A stretch of DNA of 64,000 nt from Toxotes chatareus (GCA_016801885.1 CM028891.1:12631517-12695516), one strand, 5' to 3'; shown: positions 1-12,389, counted from the stretch's first letter. Program-made: numbers and translations. The notes: generated by a model from the letters alone, not told the origin.

Positions 1-15
1 TATTGCTGGTTTGGA

Positions 16-55
16 TAGATTCTGTCCAAACCACTGTTGGTTTGGACAGAATCTA
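16..55. repeat. Perfect 18-bp inverted repeat with 4-nt loop
   Basis: Positions 16-33 and 38-55 are exact reverse complements separated by a CTGT loop, inside what should be an insig1 intron. A partial extra copy of one arm (GGTTTGGAT at 8-16) lies just to the left. The unit could be a small MITE remnant or a hairpin in the pre-mRNA. The loop is too short for a typical microRNA precursor. Confidence 0.85.
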
Positions 56-191
56 AAGCAACAGGATGTCCTGCTTTACCCCTTACCCTTAAGAAGCGAT
101 GGCTAGCAGGTCATTCAAATATTTGAGTAAGAACTAATCCCATGCTAGCGTCATACTGTTTGACTTTGTCCTTAACTGCCCCGTATCACAG

Positions 192-3046
192 AAACTAGAT
201 TTCGACAACAACGTGCAGCTCTCCCTGACGCTGGCAGCCTTGTCCTTGGGCCTGTGGTGGACCTTCGACCGGTCCAGGAGCGGCTTTGGTCTGGGCATCA
301 CCACTGCCTTCCTAGCTACTGTGATCACACAGCTGCTGGTCTACAATGGAGTCTACCAGTAAGTCATCAATTCAAGTGGAACAGAAGTCGCCCAAGTTTT
401 CACTTTTGAGGAAACAAAACTGATGCTGAGTTCAATGGTTACTCACATGTTCTTTGTCATCAGCAGCAAAAACTGTGTTGCTTGGTTTAAGTGGTGTTAT
501 ACAGCTGTGAGAGTAAGCCTCACTCTGGTGTAAAAGAAGTAAATAAAGTACCTGGAAGTGCTCCCACCTGTCTGATTCCCAAAAAAAAGATGTGACAGAT
601 AACACATGACATACTGAGTTATATTTTTGGTATTCCCCTTATCTCTGGGAGCCCAATTAACAGGCCCTCCTACCTGCTTCAGTGGCATATCATCAAAAAT
701 ACACAGCTGAGAAAAGGGACTGTTGCCCACGACAAGAGGTTCAAAAAAGCAGCTGCAGCTCATGCTGACTTTACAAGGTAGAAACACATGGGAAGGAGTG
801 AGGGGAGATAATTATATTTTCCAACATGACAGGTTTTGTGTGTCCCCCCCCACTCAGAGATCTGTCTGTCTAGATCTCTTTCTGGCTTTGTTTGTAAGAT
901 TCGTTTTCTGCTTATCACAAACTGACGCATGTCTTATTTGGAGATTTGCCTAAGGCTAGAGGCTTTGCAATTTGCTTATTCTAGGATAACTTGTTTGGAT
1001 CTGGAGGGAATTCTGGTTTTGTTTGACCCCTTCCGGAGAGGTCAGAGGTCAGGCTTATTAAGGATGACATTTCATAAGACGGTTTGTTTGTTTGTATCTC
1101 TCTTTCAGGTACACATCTCCAGACTTCTTGTATGTACGCTCCTGGCTCCCATGTATATTCTTCTCAGGCGGTGTTACTGTGGGAAACATAGGACGCCAAC
1201 TTGCCATGGTAAAGTTTTGGAATCATTTTTAATATCTAACATTGTAACTTAAGGGTCACAGTCCAGCTCTGGTCTCAATGATAATCACTATAAAACAAGT
1301 TTGAGTCTTAATATTTTAGTTTTAGGGAGCAAGTTGTCACTTCTACAGAAATAACTAGAAGCTGTTTTTTAGTTCCAACAACAGGAACAAAGTTGATAAA
1401 CTAATCCAAACAGCTTTTGCAGCACAATTAGCATGTTCTGAAGACAAACAATAGGGCTTTGAGTCCCAAAGTTCAGCATTTATTATTTTCTAGTTTGTCC
1501 CGCTTAAAAAAAAAAAACTCAGTGATCTTGGAGGAAGAGTTGCTATAATGCGCTTTTAATCTCAAAGGGCTTGAAAGCTGTGAGTACACCGTGTACCTTC
1601 TTGTCAGTGGAATCAAATTTCAGAGACCTACTTGTACTTTTTCTTACCCTGCAAGAACATTTACATCCATTATGTATTTGATATTTCACCGAGTGTATTA
1701 GCTTGAAGTTCTGTACACCTAAAATGGTAAGAATGCCACGTTTTGGCAGCTTTGGGGTGAATTATTCCTTTAAACAGCTACCAAAGCAGTTTCAGCACTG
1801 CTGGTCTCAGTGGGATGTTTTGCCGTCACACAATACTCTTGATCTTGATCCGCTTTGCTAAGAAAACAACTCAGGGGAAAGCACGTGCAATTTTGTGTGA
1901 TGTTTTTGGAAGCCTGTGGCCCGTCATATTCACACAAAGAAAATCCCTCCACATTTATCAGCATCAGCCTTCGAAAGCGGTTAAACAGTAGAAAGGTGAC
2001 TTCAAAAGACTCCTCTGCACCACACATGCTTGATTTGCAATTATTTAGCTGACCTATAACAGCAGATAACATTGTCAAATGAGTCAAAGTTGCGCAATAG
2101 CACTGGACGCCCCCCTTCCTTCATAATTATCCCATCAAGTCAGCTTTGACGTCTTCATTAAGCTTCTGCCCAGAAGCCTCACCTCATTCTGTCTGTAAAG
2201 TAAGAGTCCCGTCACTCCCTCAGTTTGACTCAGTGAAAGCGTGAAAGCAGATTAAGAGCTGTTGTTTTTCACAGTTGTGGCGAGACACAGAGCCAGTCAG
2301 GACTCGGCCGACCAGAGGGTCATTTGCTACTTGTTGTTTTTGTTTGTGATGAGGCCTGAAGAATGTTGGCACAAGTCTACGCTTGTGGGTTTGTTCTGTG
2401 TTTTTCTCCCTTTCGCTCCAGTGGGTCAGTTATGAGAAGGATAAGGAGGAACATGGGACTTCCTTGTTTTTTGTTTTAGTCAAAATGTTTTTTTTCCTCT
2501 TTTTATTTATGGTTTAAGTCAGTTACAATGAAATTAGTAAAAGAAACATTTTTTTTTTTAACTTAATCAGCACTTAAAATAGTCGGTATTCATTCATTAA
2601 GTAGGAACAAGTCTGTATTTATTTCAAGGCTGCCAACTGCGAATAAAAATCAGGAAATTGTCCTCAGAGTCTGGCTTCAGTTGCAGTCTTATTTCGAGTT
2701 TACAGGAAACTGAAACTTGTGTGATCATGTGTGATTCCGGTTTTAAAAAATGAGTCACCTTTGGCAGTTCCTACTTCAGTTTCCCAGTAATCAGAACATA
2801 ATAGAGTGATCAAAAGGATTCAATTATTGACATTTCTCTTTTTGACTGCTCTATACATTGAGCTGACTTCAGCTACTACCTGGACACAACACAGAAGCTT
2901 CTACTGTATCCAGATGTAGCTGTTGTATTGATATTCTGACTGGATTTTTAATTGATGTGTTTGATTGATTGATTGATATGTTACTGACAATGAGCTTCTT
3001 CTCCGGCTTCTCTCAGGGCGGTGTTGAGAAACCCCACATGGACTGA
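192..3046 (+). CDS. insig1: Insulin-induced gene 1 (Insig-1), last three coding exons
   Basis: Three exons join in phase: 192-358 (starts KLDFDNNVQLSLTLAALSLG), 1109-1208 (YTSPDFLYVRSWLPC...) and 3017-3046 (GGVEKPHMD, stop TGA 3044-3046). Splice sites are consensus (ag before 192, gtaagt after 358, ag before 1109, gtaaag after 1208, ag before 3017). Insig-1 is a polytopic ER membrane protein that binds Scap and HMG-CoA reductase in sterol-replete cells; it retains SREBP-Scap in the ER and promotes reductase degradation. The visible part covers the last transmembrane helices. The Asp of the WWTFDRSRSG motif, codon 267-269, corresponds to human Asp205, reported as needed for Scap binding. The tail resembles Insig-1 (GVPEKPHSD in human) and not Insig-2, which ends differently. 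The 5' exons lie off the left edge. The family is certain; the paralogue call is strong. Confidence 0.95.
359..1108 (+). other. insig1: insig1 intron, no other feature seen
   Basis: Intron between two coding exons, 750 bases. It ends in a long T/C-rich tract (GTTTGTTTG repeats and TCTCTCTTTCAG) that serves as the 3' splice site. Small ORFs on both strands here have no coding character. Confidence 0.7.
1209..3016 (+). other. insig1: insig1 last intron, with a regulatory-looking block
   Basis: Intron of 1808 bases. The stretch of about 1790-2330 is less AT-skewed than its surroundings and lacks simple repeats. It contains TCATAATTATCC, TTGACGTC, GACTCAGTGA and AACATTGTCAAATGAGTCA-type sites, the texture expected of conserved non-coding DNA. 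Small ORFs across it (minus-strand 1770-2087, plus-strand 1855-2052) overlap each other on opposite strands and look non-coding. Conservation is inferred, not measured. Confidence 0.35.
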
Positions 3047-3689
3047 ACAGTGGAGAGACAGAAAATCAGGAGAAGAACACGCAATGCAAAAATGGACTAG
3101 TTGTATGAAGAACGAGGAAAATAACGGGAGAGAAAAGACTTATTGTTTTGACTTCATTCGTTGTTCTCATTAACAAAGTGCGGGTCAGAAAAGCCCCTCA
3201 TCTAATGTGCCATGTCCTCTGCACCTCCCTGTGGCCAAACAACCTCTCCCACCCTCCTACGTTGTACTGCATTAGCATTAGCTTCCTTGCCTTTTTTTTT
3301 TGTTTTGTTTTTTTGAAGTGAACTTGTTGACTGGTTTTATTTTCATGCTGGAAGTGTGTATCTTCCCTCAGTTTATAGAGCGCAAGCGTGCGCGTGTGTG
3401 CTTTAGGGCGTGAATGTATTGTGGTCTTAACAGAGAAGACGTGCCAGGAGGGTTGCTGTAATTTCTATTTTTAATTAGCCTGAATTTAATATGATCATAA
3501 AAGGGAAATGTTGTATGAGTGGGCACAGACAGTGTCTTCACTCATATAGAAATGTATTAAGCGGCCGCAGTGGCGTCACTGTGGCGCAGGGGAGATTTAT
3601 GTTCCCAGTCAAACCAAATTAAGTATTTATTTTGTGGATTTTGAATGACCCCCAAACCAAACGTACTGTATGTTTGATAATGAATGATG

Positions 3690-3800
3690 ATTTCCATTTT
3701 GAAAGAAATAGTTTGACATTTTGGAAGGAGCACTTTGGCGTTTTGGGAAATCCGCTCTTTGTTCACTTTCTTGCTGAGAGTTAGGTGAGAGGATATCGAA
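3690..3800 (+). mobile_element. Fragment of a common teleost interspersed repeat
   Basis: The run AATAGTTTGACATTTTGGAA, then TTTTGGGAAATCCGCTCTTTG, TCACTTTCTTGCTGAGAGTTAG and GTGAGAGGATATCGA follows, with substitutions, the 5' part of a short repeat I recognise from many percomorph introns and UTRs. Only the first hundred bases are recognisable. The family name is not assigned. Confidence 0.5.
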
Positions 3801-5151
3801 CTATTGGATAGATGAAATGAAGAGAGACATGATAAATGTATGGAAGTGCCAATTAGTTTGCTACCAATCGACGCTGGCTCATATTCGCTTGTTTATGAGG
3901 ACTTGAAGACAAGATAAGTTCCTCAGTACAAGTCATATTTACCTGTGAACGGTATCGAATTCACAGCCAATCAGCGTATGATCACATTTTATATTTTTAG
4001 AAAACAACTCTTGAGACCTTCAGTGTGTTGTTGTGTCTGTTTCTGAGAAGTTTCAGGCTAAAAGAGGATTGTTTCCTAAGAAAGTAGAGAGAAGTATGAC
4101 ATAGTGTGGATTGAAACAAATGCCAGCCATGTGCTTATTTTATTATTATTATTTTTTTAAATAACAGAGTGAGGAAAGCCACCAAGGTGGACTGTGTTCT
4201 GAAAGAATGTACCAGAAGTATACTACAACTATTTTTGCCAGCATCTGTGGTTACTGTAAAAAAAAAAAAAAAAAGAAAGTATAAAATACTTTTCAGTGCA
4301 TTTTTACCTTCGTGACCACGTGTTAAATGTCTTGTAGACTGGACCTGTGATTCCCATCAAGACAAACACTTTACTACATTTCCTACTTCGAATTACGTCT
4401 TCAAACTAATGATGATAGTTTGGGAGCATACGCCTGGTGAAGGAGAGGGGAGGACATTATTACTTAAGATTTGCAATCTGTGATTGCCTGTGTATTATAG
4501 AATGTAGTGCTTTTGTCACTATAACAGTTTAGTTTTATCATTTGTACAAACATAATGGCATTACTGCTTGTATGTATAATGGCTTGCCTATGTAATCAGA
4601 CAGGTATATTACCATACTAGACCTACAGTGTGTTAGTTAGTGTTTGGGGGTCTAGAGGATTAAGTGCAATCAGATTATATACATGAGCCGATTATTCTTC
4701 CTTATTTATTACTGTTTCTGACAAAGGCTAAAAAAAAATGTAAAAGTATAACTCGTTGTAAGTATATGCAGTGTGGATACTTAAGAAAAAAAAAAAGCAA
4801 TAACATCTTTGTTTTTTTGTGAACAAGAGTTTTGTCAGAGATCACATGCCTTTTAGAGTCAGTACCAATGCCTCATCAGAGGAACAACATGAAAAAAAAT
4901 CTATTGTGTCAAACTGTTAAAAATCTCGTTTAGTAGCATTATCGAAGGAAACCTGATTTATTTTTTTAAAGACTTTTAATGGCAGATCGATCACTTCAGG
5001 TTCATCTGCTTACATTCAGGTGTACTAAACTGAAGAGGAAGCTTTATTTTTTGAGGTGGTGAAGCACCTTATGTTTCGATGTTTTTGAGTTTCTGTGTGT
5101 GTCTGATATTTCAGCTGTGTATCATTTTTGCTACCTTGGATTTAAGTGAAA

Positions 5152-5157
5152 AATAAA
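5152..5157 (+). terminator. insig1: Poly(A) signal of insig1
   Basis: AATAAA in the context GTGAAAAATAAAAACACC, followed within 25-40 bases by a GT-rich stretch (GGCTGTGTATGGTC), as expected for a cleavage site near 5170-5180. Confidence 0.7.
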
Positions 5158-5987
5158 AACACCTGATAAGGACGGCTGTGTATGGTCATTACTCACACAG
5201 ATGGGATTGAGATTAGGGATTTTCAACTAGTTTAATACAGGAGATAAGTATTTGAATATTTTATGTGCTTGGTACCGACATACTGATTCTGTCCTTAGAA
5301 GAGAAACAAAAGAACTTAGGATTCAGTCCAATGAACCTGATACTAACATGTATAATTCAATTGGGTTTCAGCCATTCATTCTGCATTTGATCACTAGATA
5401 CTTGCCTAATTACACATCTCACCAGTTTCAGTAAAACAATAGCTTTCTGAATTTTTTTCTTTTTTCTTTTCTTTTTATTTTTTGGCTGTCAGTTTCAGCA
5501 GTAGCTCAATTGGACCGGAGCTTTCTGGGGGTGCTGATGATGGCATTTGTTGTGTCTGCTGTCAGGGCCAAGTTGAATAGATGAGGACACTCTTTTGTCT
5601 GGGGGTCTCTGTCAGTCTCCACAGCCATTATAACGTCCTCGCCTGCATGTTCCTTCTCCCTCTCTCCTCTGTAAGACCCCTCCCCGCCCCCCACCAAAGA
5701 ACCCCTGAAACTAGCCTGCGTACCCCTGTGTGTCACTGCGATCAGGAGGAACTAACCCCCCTCCCTTCCCCCCCATCTGTCTACCCTCTCTCAGAACACG
5801 CCTTTCTGGAGGGCAGACTTCTATTTATACCTAGCGGGGGACTGACAGTTAACCTTTTGCACTGGGGGAAATTTCTGGGAGTGGGGCCAATATCTGTGGG
5901 CTATTCTGAATCAGACCCTCGTTCTGGGAGCTGCTCTATACTTCTATGTATCTGTCTATGCATCTATTCTTCTATACGCCAGTCTGC

Positions 5988-6038
5988 CTATCTATCTATC
6001 TATCTATCCATCCATCCATCCATCCATCCATCCATCCC
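5988..6038. repeat. TATC/CATC tetranucleotide microsatellite
   Basis: A tract of TATC units passes directly into CATC units. The overlapping open frames on both strands, which read as YLSIHPSIHPS-type peptides, are artefacts of the repeat. Confidence 0.9.
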
Positions 6039-6059
6039 TTCCTCCATCTCTCTGACAGG

Positions 6060-6440
6060 GCAATGATCCAGCGCCACACGCCACTTCTTCTCTCTCCCTC
6101 CTCTTTCAGTCTCCTCCTCTTCTCAGGCCTGAATAATTGGCCGGGCTTCAACCTCCTTTCATTTCCAGCCACGGCAAACTGAAAGACTCCATTAGAGCAC
6201 CTTCTTATTGCCAAAAGAGCCCCCTCTCCCTCTTCCTCTGTCTGTCTTCTCCTCAGGGCCAGAAGACAGGCCTGGGCCCATCTGATCTATTGATTTGCGC
6301 CATCTATAGGTTCGCCTGGTAGGCAGTTCAATTTAATCCCCTTGCAGCCCCTTTGTGTCATTGATTGTACCTTCAAAATTTCTGTTATTTAGCCTCTAAT
6401 TTGATGCAGTGAGTCTGCTGCCAGCAAGCAAGAAGACGGT
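6060..6440. promoter_or_regulatory. Candidate conserved non-coding block upstream of en2 (a)
   Basis: Even base composition and dense motif-like words: GAATAATTGG, TCTATTGATTTGCGCC, TTCAATTTAATCC and GTGTCATTGATTG. There is no coding frame. It stands out from the AT-rich, repeat-bearing flanks. Assignment to en2 is positional inference; no alignment was available. Confidence 0.3.
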
Positions 6441-7014
6441 GATGTGAACATTTAACAAACTCAGTGCACTCAAATATGCTATTTTAAGTTATTTACTTTA
6501 TACTTCACTTTAATGTCTTAAACTCGTCTTTCTTTAAGTTGTGTCTGTTTAGTGGAATGTGATCATGGTACATATGATAAGATCACATCAAAGATCAATC
6601 GTAACTCATCCCAGGAGGAAAATTCCTGATCCAGATAAAGAGGAAAAACATATACAAATTTAGAGTGCGGTATACAGTACATTACTCTAACCAGTATGCA
6701 TAAATGTAAGTGTAAAACCAGCAGTACTGCTTTATGATATCTATATCTACAAGTGACTATAGATAGTGTATATGAAATGAACTCATAACATCTTCAAGAA
6801 TCTAAAGCAAGTTCAGCTGCCTCTGACTTCGCTCTTCTAGATGTTCTAGCTGTCTGAGAGTTTAGTGTGACGTGGCAATATTTCAACAAACTAACCTAAG
6901 CTTTGTTACAGCGTTGACAGTTACAGTTTTGTATGGGAGAGGAGGTGTGCGAGTCACACTTGTAACCAGAAAGCAATACTAGACTAAATTCCTCGTCACC
7001 TTAGGGCCCAGTTC
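6441..7014. other. Intergenic, nothing recognised
   Basis: AT-rich unique-looking sequence without a sustained frame, splice-bounded exon, RNA gene or repeat that I can name. Confidence 0.6.
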
Positions 7015-7200
7015 CTTGTGGTGGAATGTAACTAAGTACATTTACTCAACTACTGTACAGAGGTACAATTTTAAGGTACTTTACCTGAGTATTTCCATTT
7101 TTCTCTATACTTCTAATCCACTTCATTTCTTATGAAATATTGCCTTGTACACTGCACTTTACAGATTACTCATAAAAATATCTAACCTATTTGACCTGTG
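7015..7200 (+). mobile_element. Teleost interspersed repeat, truncated copy
   Basis: The words GTGGTGGAATGTAACTAAGT, ACATTTACTCAACTACTGTA, GGTACTTTACCTGAGTATTT and CACTTCATTTC follow, with minor changes, a short non-autonomous element that is very abundant in percomorph genomes. The far part decays after about 7190. Class (hAT-like MITE or SINE) is not settled here. Confidence 0.7.
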
Positions 7201-8136
7201 TTGTGGCTTATTCTGATCTCCTACCCCATCAATCAAATCACCAACTATCATCAATCAAACGTTTAACATGCAGTTACACAGGCATCTTGACAGGTGTTTG
7301 CTTTGAGTCTTTGATCTTCATGCCTACTCTGGGGCTAAATCGATGTTTGGCCCTCCTGGACTGAATTGAGTTGAATCTAAACAATTTGTTTTCATGTTGA
7401 AAAGTAAATCAGATACATAAAGATGTGTAGAAAAGCAGGTGAGAGAAGACAACAACAGGTACGTATTCTGAAGGAGTGAATCGTGCAGTATAGTATGAGA
7501 TTACAATGCTTTCTACTTGGTGGTGATGGCTTTTGTTACCACCAGATGACAGTATTTATCCTCTCAGCTTGTCTGGAAGTTATTACCGTGACATCTGTGG
7601 ACCCCTAGTGGAGGGACGAGGAACAGCAACGTCCTGCAGTACCTAATCTTGCAAAGCAGGTTTCACCTCCTCATCCAAGTCTTTCTAAGAAGACCAAATT
7701 TTTTTAACGTAAATCTCCTGAGCCTTTAGACAGCACATATATAGATATAATGTATTTAACTGATCTGAGATAACAAGCTCTGTACGTTTAAAAATGGATG
7801 TTCAAGTTTGCAAATGTTGCTCAAAAAAAGAGGGAGAAAACTAGAAAATCACATCAGTAAATGTTTTTTAGAGCAGATTTTTAATAAAGCCTCTTAAAAA
7901 CCACTGATGAACATAAAAATTCTGATTCAGAAGGATAATTTATTAAACAGTGGCAAGAATATTATTCTTGGAATATTTATCTCAGACTGCAGTGAGCGGG
8001 CAGAGTCACATGCATGATAGAAAAGGTCAATGAAATGGATTGAGTGTGGAGAAAATCGTTGCACACTCTTATTTCTCTGCCAAAAGGTCTTCAGTGGCAT
8101 TAATGTCCTGCTCTCTGTGATATATAATGAAAGATT
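7201..8136. other. Intergenic, nothing recognised
   Basis: No coding frame of note and no named repeat. The 7500-7640 stretch is somewhat GC-richer, without a clear function. Confidence 0.55.
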
Positions 8137-8168
8137 GTGAGTGTGTGTGTGTGTATGTGTGTGTGTGC
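8137..8168. repeat. GT microsatellite
   Basis: Alternating GT with interruptions (GTATGTGT), followed by GCATGCGTGCGC. It creates an opposite-strand frame with HTHIHTHT-type runs that is not a gene. Confidence 0.9.
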
Positions 8169-8199
8169 ATGCGTGCGCAAGTCTGTGCGTGAGTCGTTT

Positions 8200-8540
8200 A
8201 GGTCTACTGAGTCTTCATTACACCAGAGCTGGGTCCACTCCTGTCCTCTGCCCTCGCTCATTGCCTCTCCCTGTGCTGGCCAGGAATAATGAATTACAGT
8301 GGATGCCATGGGGGGCTGAGTGAGTGGCTCAGAAGTGGACTCCATTTTAGTTCAAATTACCTCTCAGATCCCATTCAAATGGCCTGAGTGGTCTCAGGCT
8401 GCTCTCTGCCTCCTCTACGCATTCCTATCTGAGGGTGAAATGATCCACTCACGCCCTTTCTTCATCTACTCATTTAACTACCAGTGCTCAAGATCAAATC
8501 GCTGGAAAGTCAGAGGAGTGGAAACAAAACATCTACATTA
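8200..8540. promoter_or_regulatory. Candidate conserved non-coding block upstream of en2 (b)
   Basis: Balanced composition with a homeodomain pair (AATAATGAATTACAG), CTTCATTACACC and TCATTTAACTACC. There is no repeat content. Short overlapping ORFs on both strands are not coding. Call rests on texture only. Confidence 0.3.
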
Positions 8541-9349
8541 AAAACACAAAAGGGACGGCACCATCTTTTGACAATGTAAACAACAGTCCATGTCTCAGTG
8601 GGATTTATCACTTCAGTCAGCATGCTCAGCCTTGTGTGCCATTCCTGTTGATTCCTCTTCTTCTTCTTCTACAGGACAATAATAACATGACAGCATAAAC
8701 CTCAGGTGATGGCACATTATGCATGCCATCCAAACAAATCCTTCCCAGCGTAAATTAAACACATCCAGTGCATCTTACCGCCCAGATCAGACTCTGTAAA
8801 TCGACCAGGGTAATAACAACAACAACTGAATAAAACGTAATGGAATAAATCAAGGTGAGCAATTCCATTGCAAGATGGATCCTGAGAGGGAGGCAACAAA
8901 AACTCTGCATCTTGTGGCAACTGAAGAACAGGGAGTGGGCTAAACATTTACACCACAGTTCAATATTTATGCTCATCCATTAGTTTTCTATAAACAATGA
9001 AAGGTTTAAATATGAGGGGACGCTCCTTCAATCTGGATTCAACTAATTTACTCACTGATTTTCAGAGAGGTTTGTAAGCCCATGTGCTGGATTTAATTGT
9101 GTAATTAAATCCACTATCAAAAATATCAAATATGAAAAACAATGATTAAGTCACTCTGTCTGTGTACAACCTCAAAATCAAAGCGCCTTGGCACCTGTTG
9201 TGTGGCTAACCTGGAATGGCACAGCTCTACAGCCAGTTCCAAAAAACACATCTGGTATGGACACAAAGGTATAAGGAATATGCCCTGTATCACCTGCACC
9301 AATAATGTCAAAGAGGCATGATTTACATAATCCAAATCATGCTTGCAGC
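8541..9349. other. Intergenic, nothing recognised
   Basis: Unique-looking AT-rich DNA. Several short ORFs lie on the minus strand (for example 8717-8976) without splice sites or recognisable motifs. Confidence 0.55.
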
Positions 9350-9720
9350 CCTACTTAGGATGCACTGGAGGTCGATGTTTGTCATGTTTTAATTAGTCTT
9401 CATTAGTAGGCGTAAGAGACATTTCTGGGAAGCAACAGGCACGCAGCCTATTCACCTCGCTGCTGAGAGATGCACAAAGTTGGCAGGCCAAAACCATCTG
9501 GGAAAGTTATTGCCCCTAAAATGGCCTTTGACAGCCCGCCCCCTGATAAGTGACAAATTCACAACATATTCGCGGCTGGGGGGTAAAAACAACTCAGGTG
9601 CACGGGGGGTGAAAGGGACTCCGTCGCACATGGTCCTTTCAGGGGAGTCCAGCACTATTTTGGCGAGTTAAACGGCACAGGGCGCGATGCCACACAGGGA
9701 GAGGGGTCGAATAGCCGCTT
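9350..9720. promoter_or_regulatory. Candidate conserved non-coding block upstream of en2 (c)
   Basis: Strong contrast to its flanks: TTTTAATTAGTCTTCATTAG (two homeodomain cores, 9387-9406), a GC-rich centre, GGCCTTTGACAGCCCGCC and CCTGATAAGTGAC, all without repeats. Open frames on both strands (9452-9655 minus, 9480-9671 plus) cancel each other as evidence for coding. One of the better enhancer candidates near en2. Confidence 0.4.
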
Positions 9721-11749
9721 ATGACTGACCTCTTTCCACTATAATTAAAGTTGCAAGCTGGACCCGGAGACATAACAGAAATTGTTTCTCGCTTTTAGAA
9801 TGAACTCCCATTTTAAAAACTGTGGGGGGAAAAAAGTACTGAGGGTAATCCAGGATTTTCTTTAAAACTATGCGCAGTGATTTGAAACTCTCTGGCTTGT
9901 TGCTTTGATATTTTAACTGTGCAAACACATATAAAAGCCACTGACAGGCTACAGGTTGTGGGGTTGCAGGTTGAAACCACTTTAATCTTAAATTGAAGAT
10001 TAATTTTTTTAAAAATGGAAAATGTGTTTACTGTAGCCTCACTAATCTAGTTTAACATGCATTCTCGGAAAATGCACCCCGCGTCTCCGCAGAGAGGCCG
10101 TGATTGCAAAATGAGCTCTTCCGCCTTTTGATTCGCGTGATATTTACATGGGATGGAATAAATAAAAACTTAAGCGTAATTCTGTTCTTGAAAATCTCTC
10201 AGATGTCGGTGTGGTGATTGCTCTCCTCGTTGTGATGTTTAATTACTCTGCAAGCGGTTATTTGTTCTCTCAGAGAACAAATATGAGTTTCTTCTGCAGC
10301 AAGTGCTTTCCACCTGTCTCTCTCCCACTTGTTCCTCCCTCCTCATAAACGCGAGACAGGTGCACGAGGCATCCAAAACCCGTAAAGCATCTTGGGTCCA
10401 CCGGCACAGGAGGACCAAAAACTTTAGGGGCCACCGAGCTGAGCTGAGCTGAGCTGAATGTGAGGGGAGGGGGGGGGGGTGTCACTGGACACCAGGTAGA
10501 CTGCGTAGTCTTTCACATTACACATGGCTTTTCTTTGAGGGCTGTTTAGCGGCACATTTTCATTCATAAATGGCCCCCTCTCGTCCTATTCAGCCCCCCA
10601 ACCCCAACCCCACCACCACCACCACCCCTCCATGTTGCATGGTAGCCTATTTGTTCTGTATGGCAGAGAATGTAAACCCATTAACCTTACGGAAATAGCC
10701 ACCACGTGCAGTTCATTCTTTGCTGTCACAAGTAAGACGTCCCGACACGTAAAAAGTCCTGCAGACCAACTGGGAAACTACAACTCTGTGGTCCTGACAC
10801 CAGTTGAGTTTCACGCAGATACGTTTACTTTGCCCACTTTACCTTTACTTTGGTATGAGAACAAAAAAGTGCAACACCCCTGTTAAAAGCTGTACAAAAA
10901 TAGGTTTTAAAAAATGGAAATTCTTCTTTTTTTTCCCCCTTAAATAATCAGATTTTTCTTTCTAAGTCTATTTCTATTGTCACTGGGCCTTAAAGTAACA
11001 ACTAAAGAAAGATTGCTTTAAAAACCAGCAGCAGTTTGATCCACTTGTGATTTTTTTTAGCTTTTCAAAATAAAACAAATACGGTTTTAAAATGCATGTT
11101 TGGAAGGCACCTCCTAATGCAGAGCCACATATGGAATTACTGGTTCAGATCACAGCTTCTGTTTCCTTGTTGAATCTGTGTTTTCTGTCGTAACTTTAAT
11201 TTCTTTTGAGATAGTTTATGTAGCGTTTTTGTTTTTAATTTTAGCCAAAAGCCTGAGAGACTGAACAAACTGACTCCTCACGTTGTTCAGATAGTTTTAT
11301 GTTACTCTCACGGAAAACAGCTTCATAAGCGCGTTCAGGATTTATACACTAGTCGCTAACTTTGTTAAAAACTATATTTTACTTGCACTGTTCGGCAAAC
11401 CTAGGAATCCATATTAAACTGACTAAAATTACCCCAGTACAAATTATTATTTTCAGCTAGTTTTTAAAATTGGTCTTGTTTATAAGCTTCCTCCCACTTT
11501 GCACATCAACACTACTCAACACAAACCACAGCTACAGAAACTCCTTTCCACTTAGTTGCATGTCTCTTGTGGAGGATGAGAAAACTTCCAAAAAAAAAAA
11601 AAAGTTTTATTTTTCCAAAACTGGTGTAAAGTAAGGCTGAAGCTGAAGCTTTATCCCTGAAAAAACGCCTTTTTGACATTTTACAGAAAGTAAATAGTCT
11701 TCTGAAACTAAAAAAAAGTGGCTATCAGTTGAACGTTTTTCTCACATTA
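9721..11749. other. Intergenic; short GAGCT repeat, otherwise nothing recognised
   Basis: A five-base repeat (GAGCT, about four copies) sits at 10436-10456, followed by an 11-base G run near 10470 and a C-rich stretch near 10590-10630. The remainder is AT-rich with homopolymer A/T runs. No supported gene. Confidence 0.55.
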
Positions 11750-12000
11750 GTGGAGTATTCAGGAGTGTGCTGATGGGAACCCGGCTGCATTCAATTAGCC
11801 CTCATCTAATTTAGCTGTGGCCTTAATTGCGCTCAGGGTGGTGCAGTTGTTTGTGCTAAGCTCTGTTTGAGACTTCTTCTCCTTAAGAACAATCCCAATT
11901 CAAATGAGACTTATCTACGCCAGACCGATCAGACGGATTAAGAGTTATTAAAACCTATAAAGGGCTGAAACCAGAGGACTCTGCAGCACCCAAAGTCCGC
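11750..12000. promoter_or_regulatory. Candidate conserved non-coding block upstream of en2 (d)
   Basis: Three homeodomain-type cores in about 40 bases: CAATTA at 11792-11797, CTAATT at 11806-11811 and TTAATT at 11823-11828. A G/T-rich segment and a second cluster near 11895-11945 follow. Spacing and lack of repeats suggest an enhancer. Target inferred to be en2. Confidence 0.4.
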
Positions 12001-12389
12001 TGCGACTCCTGAGGATTTCTCTGTAAACACATTCACACCACGGAAAAAAAAAATATAGACATCATCTACATGATGAATAAATATGGAGGGGTAAGGAATA
12101 ACATCTGGACCGCGAATGGAAACGAAAATAGATTAATTAGACGAACAGACTTTGAGACGCTTGTTTTCCTTAAAAATAAAAATCCAAACTTAGGTTTTAT
12201 GTCCCCTTATGATTTTAAGAAGAATACAATTATCTCTGCATGTAGGCAACAGTATTTCAGCATGATTTGACCGTAAAATAAAACAGCAGCAAGCAGGCAG
12301 AACTTGCAGATTACACTGCATAATTATTTCTCGACGCAAGCAGCAAAAAATAATAATGGCTTTTGTTTCTAATCCAATTCTCCTTTTTT

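Larger units (their letters stand above)
3047..5175 (+). other. insig1: insig1 3' untranslated region
   Basis: From the stop codon to the first good poly(A) signal the sequence has no sustained ORF and many A/T runs, typical of a long vertebrate 3' UTR of about 2.1 kb. The right end is set by AATAAA at 5152-5157 and is approximate. An old interspersed-repeat fragment lies inside (about 3690-3800). Confidence 0.7.

Noticed and set aside
16..55. microRNA gene
   Set aside because: Loop of four bases and stem of eighteen are too small for a canonical precursor.
192..3046. Assignment as insig2
   Set aside because: The C-terminal GGVEKPHMD resembles Insig-1; Insig-2 has a different tail.
5581..6066. 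161-codon plus-strand frame
   Set aside because: Built on pyrimidine-rich DNA and the TATC/CATC microsatellite; no splice context or known motif.
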